From Diphasiastrum complanatum (Eukaryota > Streptophyta > Lycopodiopsida > Lycopodiales > Lycopodiaceae), in contig CM055109.1 in NCBI GenBank assembly GCA_029204225.1, positions 39,190,844-39,254,843 on the forward strand: DNA of 64,000 nucleotides, written 5' to 3'. Under the pieces are notes generated by a model, which saw nothing but the letters and a program-made list of their open reading frames with translations, had not been told where the DNA came from and searched no databases. How positions within the stretch are numbered: the stretch's first letter is position 1; each line of letters opens with the position of its first letter. Shown one piece after another: positions 34,301 through 48,290 of this stretch. The position numbers were made by a program, and so were the translations under genes.

Positions 34301-35442
34301 TTGACTATTCTTATTGAAGATCCAAGCTCTTCTACTTTTGACAAACAACAAATCAACGATAGATTAGAAGATGATGATGTTGCAGATCAGCAACTACAGT
34401 ACGATGAAAATGATCAACTTCCTATACTACCTAGAAGATCATCAAGGACAAGCAGACCACCTAACTGGTATATCGACGAGTCTATAGCTTATCTTGTTCA
34501 GGAACTGATGTCTGTCCAAGAGGCACTCAGTCAGCCTGATTCAGATCTCTGGAAAGAAGCTATGGATAAAGAGTATTCATCTAATATCAAGAACCAGACA
34601 TGGAAAATTGTCGAATTACCTGCCAGCAGAAACGTAGTTGATTGCAAATGGATTTTCAAAGTCAAGTACAACGCAGATGGAAGCATCAACAGGAGAAAGG
34701 CATGACTTGTAGCCATAGGATTTTCTCAAGTATACAACGTCAATTACACTGAGACCTTCAGTCCAGTAGTCAGGCATTCTTCTATTCGACTTTTGCTATC
34801 ATTTGCCGTTGTAGCAGATTTGGAAATACATCAAATGGATGTACATACAGCATATCTCAATGGAGTTATCGAAGAAGACATTTACATGGTGCAACATGAA
34901 GGTTATATTATCGAGGGTAAACACAATCATGTGCGTAAACTCATAAGGCACTTTATGGCTTGAAGCAATCTGCTCGAGCATGGTTTCAAAGGATCAATAC
35001 TTTCCTTATTGATCACGGCTACACACCTAGCTCTTCAGATTCAAACGTTTACTTCAAAACAGTGCAACAGTCTTTTATCATTATCACTTTATACATGGAT
35101 GATACATTGCTTTTTAGCAACAGTTTTGATCTAATAAAAGAGGCCAAGACAATGCTATCTTCCAAATTCGACATTACCAATCTGGGCGAGGCTCATTTTG
35201 GCATTGGTATTCAAATCCACAGAGACAGAAAGCTGAAGTTGGTCTACATTACACAACAGAGGTACATCTACAACATATTAGTCAGATATAATCTGATGGA
35301 TTGCAAGTTAGCTCTCTCACCAATGGAACCAGATCTCAAATTGTCAAAGGATCAGTATCCCCAAAGAATTCATGAGAAGCAGCGGATGCGTGAGTATCCT
35401 TATCATTCTATTATAGGATCTCTTATGTACACCACGATCTAA
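34301..35442 (+). pseudogene. Copia family A reverse transcriptase
   Basis: Linker with LPRRSSRTSRPPNW, then VDCKWIFKVKYNADGS. A TGA near 34,703 replaces the Arg of the KARLVA motif (intact in the family B element). After QMDVHTAYLNG there is a frameshift near 34,945; the palm continues (LKQSARAWFQR) with the catalytic motif YMDD at 35,092-35,103, where the relatives in this window have YVDD. Another indel after GSLMYTT. Confidence 0.88.
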
Positions 35443-36055
35443 CATAGCTTTTGTAATCAGCTCTCTCAGTCAGTTTATGACTAGCCCTGGTATAACACAT
35501 TGGAAGGCTCTTATTAGAGTCATGAAATATCTTCGAGCTACTATGGACTTTTACATTTATTATGGAGCAGTCGGCAACGACAAACTCAATCTACCCAGTG
35601 GTTACACAGATGCAAGTTGGGCAGGAGCTGTAGACACTCGTAAATCTACTTCCGGATTTAAATTCTTCCTCAACAATGGTCCAGTTTCCTGGAACAGTCA
35701 CAAGCAAATTTCAATAGCTCTATCTTCCACTGAATCAGAGTATATCCCAGCCTCTCAAGCTACAAAGGAAGCAATTTGGTTAAAGAATTTGCTCTCAAAT
35801 ATTGGTCTGAATCAATATGCTCCAACAACATTATTTTGTGATAATCAAAGTGCCATCGCTTTATCAGCCAACCCTTGATTTCATTCCAGGAGTAAGCACA
35901 TTGAATTGAAGTATCATTTCATTAGCAAAGTTCTCAATGAAGAGGTCAGATTGCAGTACTGTAAAACACAAGATATGACAGCAGATGTTTTTACTAAAGC
36001 ATTAAGTTTGGAATCACACAGAAAATCATCTGTAGAACTAAGTTTGAAGGTCTAG
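35443..36055 (+). pseudogene. Copia family A RNase H and C-terminus
   Basis: Contains YTDASWAGAVDTRKSTSG, SSTESEY and CDNQSAIALS, all RNase H marks, then a TGA near 35,876 in NP-stop-FHSRSKHIE, and the closing MTADVFTKAL block. Ends about 30 bases before the 3' LTR. Confidence 0.88.
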
Positions 36056-36070
36056 GCATTCAAGGATTCA

Positions 36071-36083
36071 GATTAAGAGAGAG
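36071..36083 (+). promoter_or_regulatory. Polypurine tract of copia family A
   Basis: GATTAAGAGAGAG directly before the TGTTGG start of the 3' LTR. Confidence 0.85.
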
Positions 36084-36728
36084 TGTTGGATTATTCTCCT
36101 TCTTACCAATAGTCTAATCGGTTTTAATCTTCATCCATTGTTTATCCAGTTCTACGGATTTTTTTCGTGTCTTTACACAGTCTGCAGATTTACAAGTGTT
36201 TTTACACAATCTGTAGAAATTCACGGAGTTGACAACAGTGTCGTCTTTTTTGCCTATCAGGAATCCCGTTGAAAAATGCAGTGTCACCTGTTTCGCATTT
36301 TTTGCCTGACAGAAATCTCGTGTAAAATCACAGTGTTGAATTTTTCACTTTTCAAAAGAGCCTCAAATGTTAAGAAAATGACTCAAGCAAAGTGTGGGGC
36401 AACCCTAAATGAGATTTAAGAGCACCTTCATCTTTTTTGTCTTTTTCGTGAAAAACCCAACAGTGTCACTTGTGGCTGTTTTAGTTCAAATCTGTAGAGC
36501 TACAGTTTTGGCTCATTTATGCAAACAGAACGTTTACGGCCAATTTCATCGCTTATCAGCAATCAATGACAAGGACCGGATGGATGCCAACAAATCACCA
36601 ACCAACTAGCGATCGCAATTGACGACCTAATTTCTTAGTATAAATAGTTGTTCATATTCATATTGTTTAATCATTTTTTCTGATCAAATCAAATTATCAA
36701 AATTATCAAAAGAAGTTTTTGAATAGTT

Positions 36729-36818
<90 letters not shown>

Positions 36819-37308
36819 CCTACGAGCTTGAACACTCCTGAGCATTCTAGCTCACTTCTTAGAGTTGTTTTAGATATTGCTATTGCGCTACTGCTTATCA
36901 GCATTGCGCATTAATTCAGACTTTCATTTTAGCCGCTCAGAGATAGCATAGAGTACGCGGCTTCGATCCGCAACTTATTGTACTCATTTACTTCTGTTTC
37001 GTTTTGAATCAATACTATCCTTTATTACGTTCAGTTTCATCTCAGAATGTATGCGTTTTCTGGATTTCTTCGCGACTGATTATTTGTTTGATAATTCGAT
37101 ACTTAATTGTTTGGCTACGTAATCACTGTAGTACTTTTAAAGTTAGTTATTATAAGATCAAACATGATTTCTATCACTATTGTTTTGTTTGAAACTGATA
37201 GGTGTAGTCGTGGATTGTTAGTTTATTCCGCCATGCATGAAAAGATTTCTTTCTAGACATTCGTTTCTTTTCGAGCTAGACCTATCTTCACTACACCTCT
37301 TTCCGACA
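36084..37308 (+). repeat. 3' LTR of copia family A (1225 bp)
   Basis: Starts TGTTGGATTATTC and ends TTTCCGACA; TATAAATAG at 36,639-36,647. The CT tract at 36,731-36,815 is 85 bp against 203 bp in the 5' LTR. Confidence 0.95.
36731..36815. repeat. (CT)n microsatellite inside the 3' LTR, about 85 bp
   Basis: Uninterrupted CT run, positionally homologous to 31,222-31,424. Confidence 0.96.
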
Positions 37309-37313
37309 GGATA

Positions 37314-37560
37314 CTAGTAGAAATTTCTTCCAACTATACTCTCTCATTTTCTATAACTAAGTTTTCCCTTTCATGCGACTTCTCTTTCAATGTACTAACA
37401 TGAAGGACATCTTGAACTCTAGGTCTAAGGGTGTGATGCCAAGTGATGTTCTTGATTATCTTGTAAGGTCCACAATATCTTGGAGACAACTTATAAACCT
37501 TCCGTGTTTTTTTCACTTGTCAACCTTTTGGTACTCTCAAGTAGATTATCATGTGTTTCT
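37314..37560 (-). pseudogene. Ty3/gypsy integrase C-terminal fragment
   Basis: The minus-strand translation at 37,516-37,334 reads KVYKLSPRYCGPYKII and DVLHVSTLKEK, the end domain of a gypsy integrase (LSPRFxGPY ... FHVSxLK pattern). It directly adjoins the 3' target duplication of the family A element, so that element inserted into this older gypsy copy. The rest of the integrase to the right is not recognisable. Confidence 0.75.
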
Positions 37561-38753
37561 TAAGAGATGTTGGCGACCATTAATATTCTTCTAGGTTGAT
37601 ATCCATCAACATGTAAGAATAATAAAATTTTGTGAATATGTAAGGACTCTGTAGACAAATTCCTAGCACCATTGTAACAAACTCTAGATGCAATAGATAT
37701 ATTTTCTAATCAACCTGCTTTTTGGATACATATGCTATCATGATGTGGGACATGACATTTTGCAGGTAGATTTACACTAGTGGTGTGAGCTTATATTGGT
37801 GTTAAATAGAGATTTTGACAAATATATTCTCCACTAACCACTTTGATCTAATGATTTTCAAGATATTTGACCTTAATGTGTATATCACACATACATAACA
37901 AATAAACCATCAAGGAACATTATCCTAGAAACTACGTGGTTGGATAGTGTTAAACTTGGTTATATATATCACACAATGCATATAAATTATCTTTTGCCAT
38001 TGCATACAAAGGCCAATATGCTCATCTATCTATTTTTTGTACAACAAAATGTGCATCTAAATGTCATGGAGTTCAATCCCATATGCAACAATTGTTTGCA
38101 TGGATTAAATTCTACAGAAGTTCGATCAATATCTATCAGATGATTTACACATGCTATAGATTACATATTTCAAATTGTAGTTTCATGCAAAAGTCACATG
38201 GTATCATAGACATGAGATGCCACAATGACCCAATTGAAAGATTCACCCTATATGTAGGTCCTTCAATTGAACATCTTAAACACATAGCATATGTGGAAAA
38301 AAGAATTTAGGATTTTTCTAAACAAGACAAACAGGTGTGGTTTTTTATGACAATTTCCATTGATACTATGAACAGATGAAACACACGATTATTATCCTGG
38401 CATTTATCCATTATGTGTGATTCAAATTATATGGAAGATAATTCACTCAATACTAGGATTGTAGAAGATGGTTCATGACTAGTATTAAGCACATTATTAT
38501 TGACTTGTCCTAATCTTCATAATACACAATTGTCATTAATTCTCCACAACCAAGATATTCCATTAGTTTATTTTTCTTTTGCTCAACTCAACGTGACTTA
38601 CAGTAGACCGTCATTAGTAGCATGTTCAAAGAAATTACTTGCTTAGAGAGCTTATTTATATCCAAATGAGGGTACCTTGAGCTTTCGTTAATCATATGTA
38701 AAGTTTGTTTAAATTTTGAGATGATTTGGATAACTTTCAAAATTCTAAACTTT
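37561..38753. other. AT-rich sequence, nothing recognised
   Basis: Only short frames without known motifs. Confidence 0.5.
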
Positions 38754-39150
38754 GTGCACTCACATGCGCTCATGAATTTTCCCACCACTCAATGACATGA
38801 GTTATACTATTTATTTGCCATTTATCTATATAAACAAAATCCGTAAAATAACATCCATGAGGGGTCTATAATATGCATTAGTGTCTAACTTTATGTATAA
38901 AGCCCTTAATCTATAGCTTCCTATGAAGCCTTTGGTCCCTTATGAAGGTTTGGAGCACAAGGCTTCAAAATGTCACTACCCAGCAGCTGGGATTTGGGCA
39001 TGCACCTTCATGACCACAATAAACATCTCAACAAGAATGTGATACATCAATATTCATGAAGATTTATAGCCAAGTGTATGCCTAGTAGCATATCAATGAA
39101 AGAGACTGTCTGTCTGAATAAGTCTTAACAAATGGATAAGTCCCTCCACA

Positions 39151-39170
39151 AGAGAGAGAGAGAGAGAGAG
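39151..39170. repeat. (AG)10 microsatellite
   Basis: Ten AG units after CCCTCCACA; the duplicated locus in copy 2 has five. Confidence 0.9.
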
Positions 39171-42100
39171 TATATCAGCTTGTTCCTTGTTATTCATCCA
39201 ATCAAGCTTTCCGTTTTCTCTAGTAGTCTCACTGCATCCAGTATGATCTCGGCAGTCATTTTAGCGCTTGGATTCCTGCAAATTCTCTGGCATTTCTAGT
39301 GCTTCAGATTTTGGCAAGTAGTGTAGTCTAGTCCAGGCCTAAATTTCAGAGCCTCTAATTATACTCATCATCACAAGAGATGTCATTGAGAAGAAAATAA
39401 GCTTTGAAGTGCTCTCGAATTTAACAAAATGACTTCTTTCAAAGGCTTGTATAGTTTATCCACAGCTCTATATATGAAAACATAAACATATCCAGTAGTT
39501 TTCCTCTTTATTTCAAAGATTGGAAGAACAATATTTATAGTCACGTTTCAATCACAATCCAGGCTACATTGGAATGACAAAGTTGCTTCTCAAGACTAAC
39601 ATATATACAGTTTTTAAAACTGTCCCAAGGAATCATGATAATATAACATACTATACAATACAGCAAGTGATGCAGAAAAACATTATAACCCATACAGCAC
39701 TAGTGGGCTTAGGCTCTGCTTTCAAATTTCAGGACCTGCATTATATCACCAATCAAAAGTTTCTCAAGGTGTAACAGCAGTATACTGCATACGTCCCATA
39801 CAGACTAGGCATGTCAGCATGGAACTTAGAAGAGTTTACTTAGTTTTATCTACGATGAACACACTTCCAGATGGGCTAAAGAAAATAGGAAAAACGAACA
39901 TACCCATAAATCTGCACAATGTCAAAAAGATCAAAAGGCTCCAACCAGTGGCAGCATTTAGGAAGCTGGAGAAATGGTCGAGATTGCAGAAGGTACATAC
40001 AAAATGTTATATAAAATGGTCGTTCACGAAAGTGAACATGGAGGGAGCACAAGCAAAAAATTGCTTAGATTATACTCTAGAAAATTTCACGCACCCAACT
40101 GATAGTTCTTAGATTTGAAAGTTGGGATTCAACTCTCTCTATTCGTTGATGTCCTATATTCCTCAACACAAGTATTTCATGTATTTCAGATTTGCCGTGT
40201 CAAGATCCCAATTCAGCACAATTCTACAAAACCAATAATTAATAAGCACTTTTAGCATTGCATCTTGGGTTATGATATGTAAAATTGAAAATTAGGTCTT
40301 TGCTAAAAAGCATTACAAAATGTTCAATGTATTACGCCAATGATATAACTGGAAAAAAAAAAAAAGCATTACCCATAATAATAAATAATGAATGTATCAT
40401 ATTCGTGCGTGTGCCTTGCAGTGAAGAAATTTCAGGGCTACAAAGGCGTCTGAATTAATATAATATTTTGTAAGGAATATAAACATAGAAAGTGGTCCTT
40501 TCTGCTACCAGAAATTATTTAGAGAGTTCTACTTTTAAAACGTGTTTGCCAAACTTATGTGCAACAATTATTCACACACTCCTATTTCTAAGAACGGCTA
40601 ACAACAGTTGGTAATGGTACATGACATTCAACCGATTTTGACTGAGTCTCTCAAGCTTCCAACAAGTAAAGGAGTGGCATTTCAAAGGAGCTAGGTATTA
40701 TCCAAAAGAGTTCCTAACTAATGTTGTAGAAGTTTATGTAAACTTACTGATCTGTGCAAGTATTATGAGAATCCATTATGCCTGCAGGTCTTGCCTTCCT
40801 CTCCTCTGGCTCTTTATTTGTTTTTTATTTGCCCTAATGATCAGGTTATAGCAGATGAATAGTTCACTGCAATATATTCACAATTCTGTGCACCAACAAT
40901 TTTACTGACTGCTTAGATCAAGAACTTCTATCTGTTAGCGATGACTTCCTTGCCAAGAGTTGAACGAGTTTTTGCATATATCTTAGAGATCCCAACTCTT
41001 TAGCTCTCGATCACTGCATTATCAAGATGTGTCCCTCAATGTATTATCAAAAAGAAGGAAATACTTTTTGGAAAAGGAAGGAAGATCGCGGCCAGGAGGT
41101 AATTAAGTACCTTTGTTTATACAACATTCCGACCCAGTACATTCCGGGACGTACATTACGTTCCGACTGGATCTGGTCATAACGTCAGAACGGGCTTCTA
41201 AGGAGCAAACAAGGCCCTGGATTGAAAATACATGCAGACTATGCCAACAAGGCTCTGGAGTCAACATATGCAGATCATGATACAAAAGACGACCTTGATA
41301 TTGCCTCAGTTGAACACATTGAAGCTTTAGGATGCCTAAAATTGAAGCAAATAAAAGGAAGAACATCAGTGGCAACTTGGACCCAACTTTAATTTCCAAG
41401 AGCTAGCACGTAATTGGGTCTTCATGCCTATACTACAAAATCAAAACACCATGCCAAAAATATAGCAGGCAGGCTATTTCTCTTGTAACCTCTCTCGCCA
41501 ATAAAACTTAACACTTGATTTCAAAAGCCCATAACAAATCAAAATTGAAAAAAATAATGCAATATTTCAAACAAATGAAAGGTATTTAAATGATAATTTG
41601 ACCCAGACCAAAATCTGAAATTACTTACAAAATCTTTCACGAGCCAAAACAGCTTTCAGCAGTTCACAGATAACCACATGACTACCATGACCACCTATAA
41701 ATAAATTGTGTAAGAATAAACACATCTATATGTGCACATCTGCTAAATCTGGAGGCACCAATAGAAGTTAGACCAACATCATGCAAGATAAATAGAGCTG
41801 ATTTTCACACAGCTCATCTGCAATCAACTATCTGCCATCTCAAAGCATGTTATTATAAAAACATGCAAAGGGTTGTCAGGAATTGGTAATACTGTGGAAC
41901 CGAACTTGATAACAGTTGTCTTGTGCCTAATTGTTGCATATAACTCTCCCTCGGTATGCTATATTCCTGCCAATATTCCTAACATTAACCTAAGCTACAG
42001 TAATCTTAGCAAAATGTGAAAACAGAACTGTTAAAACAATAGTTTACATGATGCAGATTCGTTTTGTTCGTGTCTGCTTCCTGCCAAAGATAGCAGATAC

Positions 42101-42192
42101 AACTTTGGATCTAAGCTGATGAAGGTCATAAATATTTGGAATTAGGTGACCAAACAAGATATCTACTTATCGTTCACAGCAAACTCAGCAGC

Positions 42193-42791
42193 TCAGCTTT
42201 CGTTGTCGTCATCGTCATCTGGCTCATCATCCTCAAACCCATCAGCGCATCGATCAAGTAGTCCAGTTGGCATCCATGTCAATAAAATGCAATGGAATCA
42301 AGATTATCCAAATACAATGTATGGCACCAATGCTAGCAAAAGCATAAAAGACAACAAAGAACTTGAACTTGATACATTTGTTGCAGGCTTGTTTTGAACA
42401 GGAATACTCACAAAAATTAACGTTACTGCTAAAAAAAACTCATGTTAGCAGATTGTATACCATGCCATCCTTCCAATGAATGGAAGTGCCTGACACCGAC
42501 GTCGTACCATCGTCAGAGAACCGAAAAACCCTGACAAGCTTGGTATCCTCAAAGTATGGATTTGGCTTGAATGACTGAAATAGAAAACATATGTAGTTTA
42601 CTTGACTGGACTTTCTGCCTTGCCCTTAAGAGTGAAGCATAATGATGGTGATCCTTATTGACAAATATCTTGATAAGCGTATGACTGCAATACATGATCC
42701 GATAACATACAAATGTGATGCATGCTATATCCAGACTTCACGTCTTTGAAATCTTCCACTCCACATCCAAAGAATGCAACTACTTGAGAAC
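42193..42791 (-). pseudogene. NAP1-related (SET-type) histone chaperone pseudogene
   Basis: Three of the nine exons of the gene at 59,372-62,989 are recognisable: 42,791-42,708 ([20 protein letters not shown] exon), 42,574-42,461 ([12 protein letters not shown] to SIHWKDGM, intact and with both splice sites) and the acidic C-terminal exon ending at the TGA at 42,195-42,193. The first has TAG at 42,782-42,780 in place of Tyr and two tandem micro-duplications of 5 and 4 bases (GTGGA, GCAT). The last lacks its splice acceptor region. Exons for [20 protein letters not shown] and the first acidic block are deleted with the 2.3 kb gap, and upstream exons are absent beyond 42,800. Clearly non-functional. 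Confidence 0.92.
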
Positions 42792-42800
42792 CTGAGACAG

Positions 42801-43080
42801 ACACGATAAGACACGGCTCTGGCGTTTTAATGACTATTGGAATTTGGACAGGGAAATCGCTGCCCACCATCAGAAAACGAGTTCTGCTAGTACAGATTGC
42901 TGCTACTGCCACTGCAGACAATGCGATGACTGTGTCAATCAAATTTATATGGCCACCAAGAAAATTTGCTGTTCGCTGCTGACAGCAAGAACGATGACGT
43001 AAGATGACGACGACGTGTGAAAAACAAAATCCCATAAGTACTCCTACTCCGCATCATAAACCCTCTATATTTCTAAACGC
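42801..43080. other. Sequence at the duplication edge, nothing recognised
   Basis: Diverges from copy 2 immediately after CCTGAGAC at about 42,798. Confidence 0.5.
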
Positions 43081-43460
43081 ATGCAGTGTCTTTCATCTGG
43101 CAATGGTGAAAGGGTGCTTCGGCCAAGCAAACGAGAAGTCTCCCCCATTGACAAGTGTTGTGGGGGCAGCCAAGCGCCCCCTCTGTTCACAGCCAGGGGG
43201 CCAGTTCTCTATCATCCTGATCAAAAATGGCCGAGCGAAAGTCCCCGAGCCCGTGTGCCTGTTCCTATGGCCGCGAAGGCAGAGAGTGCCAGCCCGAAAG
43301 GGCCGAACCTCCTCGGGTGCCCAGCCTTGGCCTTGTGCCAATAGTTGAATGAGCGCTGTGGCACGGGAGGCAGCTGGCTATGTATACAACAGTCATGCAC
43401 CCAGGGATCAACATCACCTATCCCTCTAACAGAACGGGGCTTACTCTCACCATTGCCACC
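43081..43460. other. GC-rich block of uncertain origin
   Basis: About 380 bp distinctly richer in G and C than its surroundings, with open frames on both strands (82 codons minus at 43,341-43,093; 87 codons plus at 43,081-43,344). The composition resembles plant organellar DNA inserted in the nucleus, but I cannot name a matching organellar gene. A CTTTT-repeat tail (about 43,470-43,490) follows. Confidence 0.35.
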
Positions 43461-43682
43461 CATTTTTCTTTCTTTTCTTTTCTTTTCTTTTTGATTTTGT
43501 ATATGTATATGTCTTCTAGAATAGTGTAGCTGTCAAAACTCATTCAGTGAAATTGTCAAAACTCATTCAAGTTTGGTTTTTGAACCGTAATTGGCATGAG
43601 GAGTGATAGCGGACAAGTGTTGAATGTTCATAGGATGTGAACTCCATTGTTCACTGCCATATTCTGCTACCTTCCATGGAAG

Positions 43683-43945
43683 AAGGCCTTGAAGGCCACT
43701 AACCACTGAAACAAAAAGCGTTGAAGGCCAATTACGCCCGGTAGCAGCCGTCCACAAGGTCTGCAACCAGGGTAGTAGGCCTTCAGTACCTACCGAGCCG
43801 CAACTTTCTAGGGAAGAGGCCTTGAAGGCCAATTACCATTGAAACAGAAAGCATTGGAGGCCAGTTGAAGGGGTTGAAGGCCAATTACGCCTGTCCATAG
43901 GGTCTGCTACCAGGGTAGTAGGTCTTCAGTACCAACTACCCACGG
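43683..43945. repeat. Imperfect tandem duplication, period about 133 bp
   Basis: Copy 1 (43,683-43,799) and copy 2 (43,816-43,945) share AGGCCTTGAAGGCC, GAAACARAAAGC, TTGAAGGCCAATTACGCC and CCAGGGTAGTAGG in order. Many GAAGGCC motifs recur inside each unit. No coding assignment. Confidence 0.8.
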
Positions 43946-45919
43946 TAGCACGCCTCTGCACAGTTGCTACCTAGTGGTTCAGGTGGGCTTGCATTTGGGA
44001 GGCCAAACAATGGTTGCAAAGCCAGAAATTCAAACTCCCAGAGCGGCTGTTAGGGGAAATTCCTGACGGGGGATTGGCCTCGCTAGAAAACCCTAAAAGG
44101 GGAAGAGACCACACTGCCCTTACGTGAGTGATTGAGGGATACCGCTTCCAATCCCGAGGGCCATCTCAATCTCTCCGTGCTCCCCAGCCAATGAGGGTTT
44201 TCCAGGCCCCAAGATGTACGGCTGCAAGGAGGTGTAACTACACTCTCGATTCTATGCCAATTATATGTGCCGCCTTGTTTGATAGGTGGTGGTATTTTGC
44301 CAACCGTTAGGCCTAGGTATTTCGCTAGGCAGTTCCAATGATGGATGTGACTAAGTTGACCCCTAACCAAGGTGGTGTATTTCAACCACGCATGGTGGAC
44401 AACCCGCTCTTCTATTTCAAAGAGGTCGAGCCAGTGACTCAAGTACACACAAACCGACTCATTGCCAAATACAATGTCCAATACACCTTTACACAATAAG
44501 CATCATACACGTAAAACGTAAAACTTTCAACCATCGATAATCATGAACCTAATGTGAGGAAATACAATTAGCATGCTAGTTAACAATATCGTCATTAGGA
44601 AGATCCATAACAATGCTAATTAAAACGTAGCCAAGACAATTTCAAGTGGTGCTAGGTTAGCCATGCCAACGATATTTCACAAAACGACTTCATATCACAC
44701 AACACAAGAACTTAAGAATAATCAAAAACCATGCTTTGGAGAGGATCCAAGAAGTATACCTTATGTGAAAAAGGGAAAACCGGGTGCCTCGAAGAACCGT
44801 CAAGCCATGAGTCTTTCACGAGGCCTCCCTCTTCTTAAGGGCTTTTCCCTTCCACTCTTGCCACCAAACAATACTTGGTTTGAGTCACTCCTGACAAAAT
44901 GTGTAAAATGGAGAAGAGGGAGCCAAATGCATCCCCATACTAGCTCGTGACTATCTGGAAATAACTCGCTACTACAGCTATTGTCTTCACGACTAAACGC
45001 GATGATGCCTCCTGAATCTGCTATTACCACCCTGTCAGCTACCCCTAGATTGGATCATTGGTCAACCACATTCTCTGGAACATGTATGATGTTGGAAAGA
45101 CCAATCTACGCCCCAGAACCTCTTCTGGATCGGGACCGTCAGCGGGTTAGAGACTTCACCATAATTGATTGCTTTTGCACGGACATCTGGAGGTGAGTTA
45201 GGATGCAATGATGGCACGCTTCAAACAGCTAAGCAAGTGAGTGGTGAGAGGGTTTGTGGGTCAGTGGCAGGGCTGATTCTCAATGGATTCAATCAAATAG
45301 GATAGGATCTTGTAGCAACAATTGGATGAATGGCCGCAACAGAATCATTAAGGAACACAGGTGAGACTGTGGGTATAGAAATGTGGGGAACAAAGCCATC
45401 TCTGACAACATCAAAGACTTTATGCATGGGCGCATAACCATCCCCAACTACCATGCTCATAACAGATTGTAAAGACTCCTCCCTCGAGGTACACCTTCAC
45501 CATTCTCGGCTTACCTCACGTAGTTTTTCACAAAGCATACTACCTCTCTTATCCACCATAACCAATACATGCTACCCAATGCTCAAAATACTTCAACCAA
45601 ACCAGAATATTGCACTCTCAAGCTCGTTACACATTGATCTCTCCCACAAGCATCCTCTCAACCATGGATCACTAGCACTCATTAACAAGCAACACTCTCA
45701 ACACTCTCACGCTCTCTTTTACATCCTCCCCCTTTGGCTTCACCTCCAATGCACCCAACACTCTCACATTCCCTTCACGTAGACCTTAGCCTCAAGAAGA
45801 CCCCTCCCTTTTATAGAGATCCCTCAAAGCTTCCCCTTCATAATGCCATCTTTTCATCCTTCAAGCCCTTCATGACATGTGTCCCATTTTGTACAAGTCT
45901 TTTACTTGTGACTTGACTT
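43946..45919. other. Unassigned sequence
   Basis: About 2 kb with only short frames. 45,690-45,780 is rich in short CACTCTCA-like repeats. I see no domain, RNA gene or mobile element boundary that I can defend. Confidence 0.5.
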
Positions 45920-46690
45920 GGAATGGTACCCTTCCCTTTTTAGAAAAGATGTGTTGGGTCACTGGGTACAAGGGTACCACTTGTGTGGGCCACCTTTCCT
46001 TGTTGCACTTGTGGGTGGTTTAAATGGGGTAAGTACTTCACTTGATTGTCATTCTTAATTGGGTAGTCCTTATGGCTACTTGTGGTCAACCCCTACCATT
46101 TTTAGGTAGGACATTTTTATCAAGCAAGTTTGGCCTCTTATTTGCATTTTTCTTTTGCGTGTCCATGGCCCATGGTTCAAGCTGTCGAGGTGGTTTGTCG
46201 GGATGCCGTTCAACAAATTGCCTTGAGAGTTTGCAATTTGCCCATGTTTCCACTTGCCAAAAATCTCCCTTGTCCCATACTTTGTCCGTTTTCGTGAGTC
46301 AATTTCCTTTTGACATTAGCAACTGTTGTCGGGCACTCATGACTTGGGCTTCCTTAAGGCACCCGGTAAAACGCAATCGGTATCTTTCTATATTAGTAAA
46401 AAGAAAACACAAAACATTGGAAAATTTGTGTGGCAATGCCAGCTATCATAATTTGCGTAATTAGGCCAATTCTAAGGCCGTAAAATATTTTATGGGCCAT
46501 TTCTAAGGCCTCAAAATTTTCTCTAGCCACATTTTGGGTGGGCTGGGACCCCTATCTATGGGCAAATTTGTGCAGTTTTCCTATTAATATACGGTTCTTT
46601 CATGCTCATTTTTTTTTTAAATCTGTAAAAATAGCCCAATTTTTTGTGCGAAAATATTGGCTAACAGCGGCTGTTGTGTTTGTTATTGTC
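45920..46690 (+). repeat. Dispersed repeat R1, copy 2
   Basis: Inverted relative of 2020-2780. Shared blocks include GGTCAACCCCTA, the GGCCGTAAAATATTTTATGGGCC-type near-palindrome at 46,476-46,498 and TTGGGTGGGCTGGGACCC. Family unknown. Confidence 0.7.
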
Positions 46691-47009
46691 ATTTGGCTCC
46701 AATTTGAAGTCAGAAATTTGAAAGGTGGTGCTCAATTAAGACGATAAATTTTACAACTTTAGCTGTGTAATTATAACTACATTCTATAAGTTATGAAAAA
46801 TGGTGAAAAAGTACTTGCTAATTCATAGATCATTGCAGCAAAAGGATTTGAAAAATCTTTAGCTCTACAAATCATCATGCTGCTTCGAATTGGATTTCAT
46901 GTATTAGGTTTAATTTCAAGGACTGGCTAGCTACTCTCTGTTCCAAATTGGAAACAGTTAGAATAAGCATATAGTAAACAGACAACAGATGGTCTGTATA
47001 AAGGGGTCT

Positions 47010-48149
<1,140 letters not shown>

Positions 48150-48290
48150 TTCTATCTTTGGATGAAATTGTTTCATGAATGTTATTTGGCAAACTAATGA
48201 TTAACTACATTAGAGAAGCAAGTAGAAGAAGAAAAAAGACTCTAAGTAAAAGTTTAGGGTAAACTAGTTCAAGTGAATCTCAGAGAGATG
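48150..48290. repeat. Short duplicated segment, unexpanded copy
   Basis: Sister of 47,010-47,140; here GTGAATC is followed only by TCAGAGAGATG. Confidence 0.85.

Larger units (their letters stand above)
38754..42800. repeat. Segmental duplication, copy 1
   Basis: Colinear and in the same orientation as about 55,380-62,290, with identity high enough to follow by eye over most of the length. Copy 1 lacks about 0.9 kb (equivalent to 55,530-56,420) and about 2.3 kb (equivalent to 59,510-61,830). The AG tract is 10 units here (39,151-39,170) and 5 in copy 2 (56,641-56,650). It holds the broken histone chaperone pseudogene at its right end. Confidence 0.92.

Noticed and set aside
41103-41399. 98-codon minus-strand frame with a hydrophobic start, possible secreted peptide
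   Set aside because: The matching frame in the duplicate (58,252-58,527) diverges at both ends by frameshift, so the frame is not preserved.
43093-43341. GC-rich 82-codon frame as a bacterial or host gene
   Set aside because: Both strands are open over the same stretch because of composition; no domain recognised and no start or splice context.
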